Shown here in pieces: positions 63,224 to 64,000 of a stretch of 64,000 nucleotides of DNA. This DNA is from Clostridia bacterium (lineage in GTDB: Bacteria; Bacillota; Clostridia; Oscillospirales; CAG-272), in assembly GCA_017473085.1 (NCBI GenBank), contig JAFUNF010000006.1, forward strand, positions 248,001 to 312,000, given 5' to 3'. Positions within the stretch are counted from its first letter, which is position 1. Every line of letters begins with the position of its first letter. The translations under genes were made by a program, and so were the position numbers. The notes under the pieces were generated by a model. That model was not told the origin of the DNA. It made no database searches and worked only from the letters and a program-made list of their open reading frames with translations.

Positions 63224-64000
63224 ATGCCAGGATATGCTAATTTTAAAACACTGTATAAAGAAGAATATAATTGTCTTAAGGATGAGGGATATAATGTAGA
63301 AAAATATGTTCAACCAAGCCCTGATGCTGAGGATTTCTTGCCCTTTCCAAACGAGGTTGATAGCTATAACGAGGGCGAGGACAAGGAGTTTTGGAAAAAG
63401 GCTTACTATAATTTAATCAAGGTAAGAGAGTTTCCTTTAGTCGATGGTTATCCTTATGTTGAACCAAACGACTTTGATGAAATTATGAATGAGGCTGATG
63501 CTATGCCAGAATTAGCTCCACTTTCCGATGAGGAATACATAGAAAGATTAAATGGTGCTTTTTTAGGACGATGTGCAGCCGTTATTCTCGGTAAGCCTCT
63601 TGAAATGGGTATGACAAAAAAAGATATTAAGGAATATCTCGAAAGTGTAGGCGAATATCCTCTTAACGATTATGTTTCTGCATACTCTGAAAAGTTAAAC
63701 AAACGCTTGCGTGAGGATTGCATTTATTCTACTAAGGGAAATGTTAAATTTGCTCAACCTGATGATGATATTAACTATACTCTTTTGGCTCTTCGTTTAG
63801 CTGAGGTTCATCCAAACGGCTTTACAAGTGCTGACATTGGCTGGAACTGGTTAAATAACATTTCTTACCATTGGTGTTGGTGTGCCTCCAGACAAGCGTA
63901 CTACAATATGGTTTGCCTTGACGATACTAAGGATATTGACAAACAAATTGCTGAAATACCTTACAAATTGAACCCTTGGCGTGAATGCATTGATGGTCAA
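63224..64000 (+). CDS. ADP-ribosylglycohydrolase-family protein (partial at window end)
   Basis: The frame is open to the window edge (259 residues visible). It begins MPGYANFKTLYKEEY, with about 100 residues before the conserved domain. The family signature appears as RLNGAFLGRCAAVILGKPLEMG and QPDDDINYTLLALRLAE, where the Asp run binds the metal pair in ARH/DraG enzymes. Such proteins remove ADP-ribose from proteins or act on other N- or O-glycosides; members next to sugar genes may not act on ADP-ribose at all. AGAGGA lies 7 bp before ATG 63224, 2 bp after the previous stop. Confidence 0.85.
   Translation, partial: MPGYANFKTLYKEEYNCLKDEGYNVEKYVQPSPDAEDFLPFPNEVDSYNEGEDKEFWKKAYYNLIKVREFPLVDGYPYVEPNDFDEIMNEADAMPELAPLSDEEYIERLNGAFLGRCAAVILGKPLEMGMTKKDIKEYLESVGEYPLNDYVSAYSEKLNKRLREDCIYSTKGNVKFAQPDDDINYTLLALRLAEVHPNGFTSADIGWNWLNNISYHWCWCASRQAYYNMVCLDDTKDIDKQIAEIPYKLNPWRECIDGQ

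Noticed and set aside
52027..64000. Functional link between the ADP-ribosyltransferase-like domain and the ADP-ribosylglycohydrolase gene
   Set aside because: They are about 9 kb apart on opposite strands with unrelated genes between; nearness alone is not evidence.
1..64000. rRNA, tRNA, CRISPR arrays, insertion sequences, replication origin
   Set aside because: None could be recognised in any intergenic region; apart from the T-box gap (about 295 bp) all gaps are short and explained by promoters, leaders or terminators.

Overview
The window comes from the chromosome of an AT-rich, low-GC Gram-positive bacterium, probably a gut-type member of the Clostridia or a related Firmicutes lineage. 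The signs are an infC-rpmI-rplT operon behind an attenuator, a T-box leader, a TPP riboswitch, paired GlgC/GlgD subunits, a PASTA-bearing class B PBP in an mra/mur cluster, a PdaA-like deacetylase, a YesL/DUF624 protein, lipoproteins with B-repeats, and dense TTGACA-17-TATAAT promoters with strong AGGAGG-type ribosome binding sites. No rRNA, tRNA, CRISPR array or intact transposon was seen.

Layout. 1-6.7 kb: topA (partial), dprA, a SpoU-type rRNA methyltransferase, the infC operon and a domain-permuted GH3 glucosidase, all on the minus strand. 6.8-10.1 kb: glnS and gltX, so both glutaminyl- and glutamyl-tRNA synthetases are present. 10.2-20.4 kb: a complete glycogen operon (glgB-glgC-glgD-glgA-glgP plus an intracellular GH13 enzyme) from one promoter, covering ADP-glucose formation, chain growth, branching and breakdown. 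20.5-27.1 kb: an acetyltransferase, proC, a DUF624 membrane protein, a polysaccharide deacetylase and a large B-repeat surface lipoprotein. 27.2-37.3 kb: a division and cell wall cluster (mraZ, rsmH, a short FtsL-position protein, PBP, murE, murF, mraY, ftsW, murG) with a promoter and phased MraZ-type boxes; murD is missing between mraY and ftsW. 37.4-40.6 kb: coaD, rsmD, uvrC, ptsH. 40.8-45.7 kb (plus strand): glyS and a type-2 ileS under an isoleucine T-box.

45.7-64 kb is more accessory. It holds a second, smaller B-repeat lipoprotein, a sugar nucleotidyltransferase, fucI, a hydrolase, a thiamine locus (thiN, TPP riboswitch, thiT) and a large phage/ICE-type polyvalent protein (zincin plus ADP-ribosyltransferase domains) that lacks a normal start. 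Next come an FAD oxidoreductase, a collagen-repeat HtrA-like lipoprotein protease and a UgtP-type glycolipid glycosyltransferase with phased repeats before its promoter. After these lies an ECF sigma / RsgI-like anti-sigma / RsgI-domain lipoprotein cluster, and finally a six-hairpin-like protein coupled to an ADP-ribosylglycohydrolase-family protein that runs off the window.

The most unusual region is 58.8-62.0 kb. A typical ECF sigma factor is followed by a membrane anti-sigma protein whose outside part looks like the autoproteolytic RsgI domain (Asn-Pro motif). That gene is split by a one-base frameshift in an A-run. Just upstream is a lipoprotein carrying the same domain without any sigma-binding part. 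Functions come from reading motifs; no database search was run.
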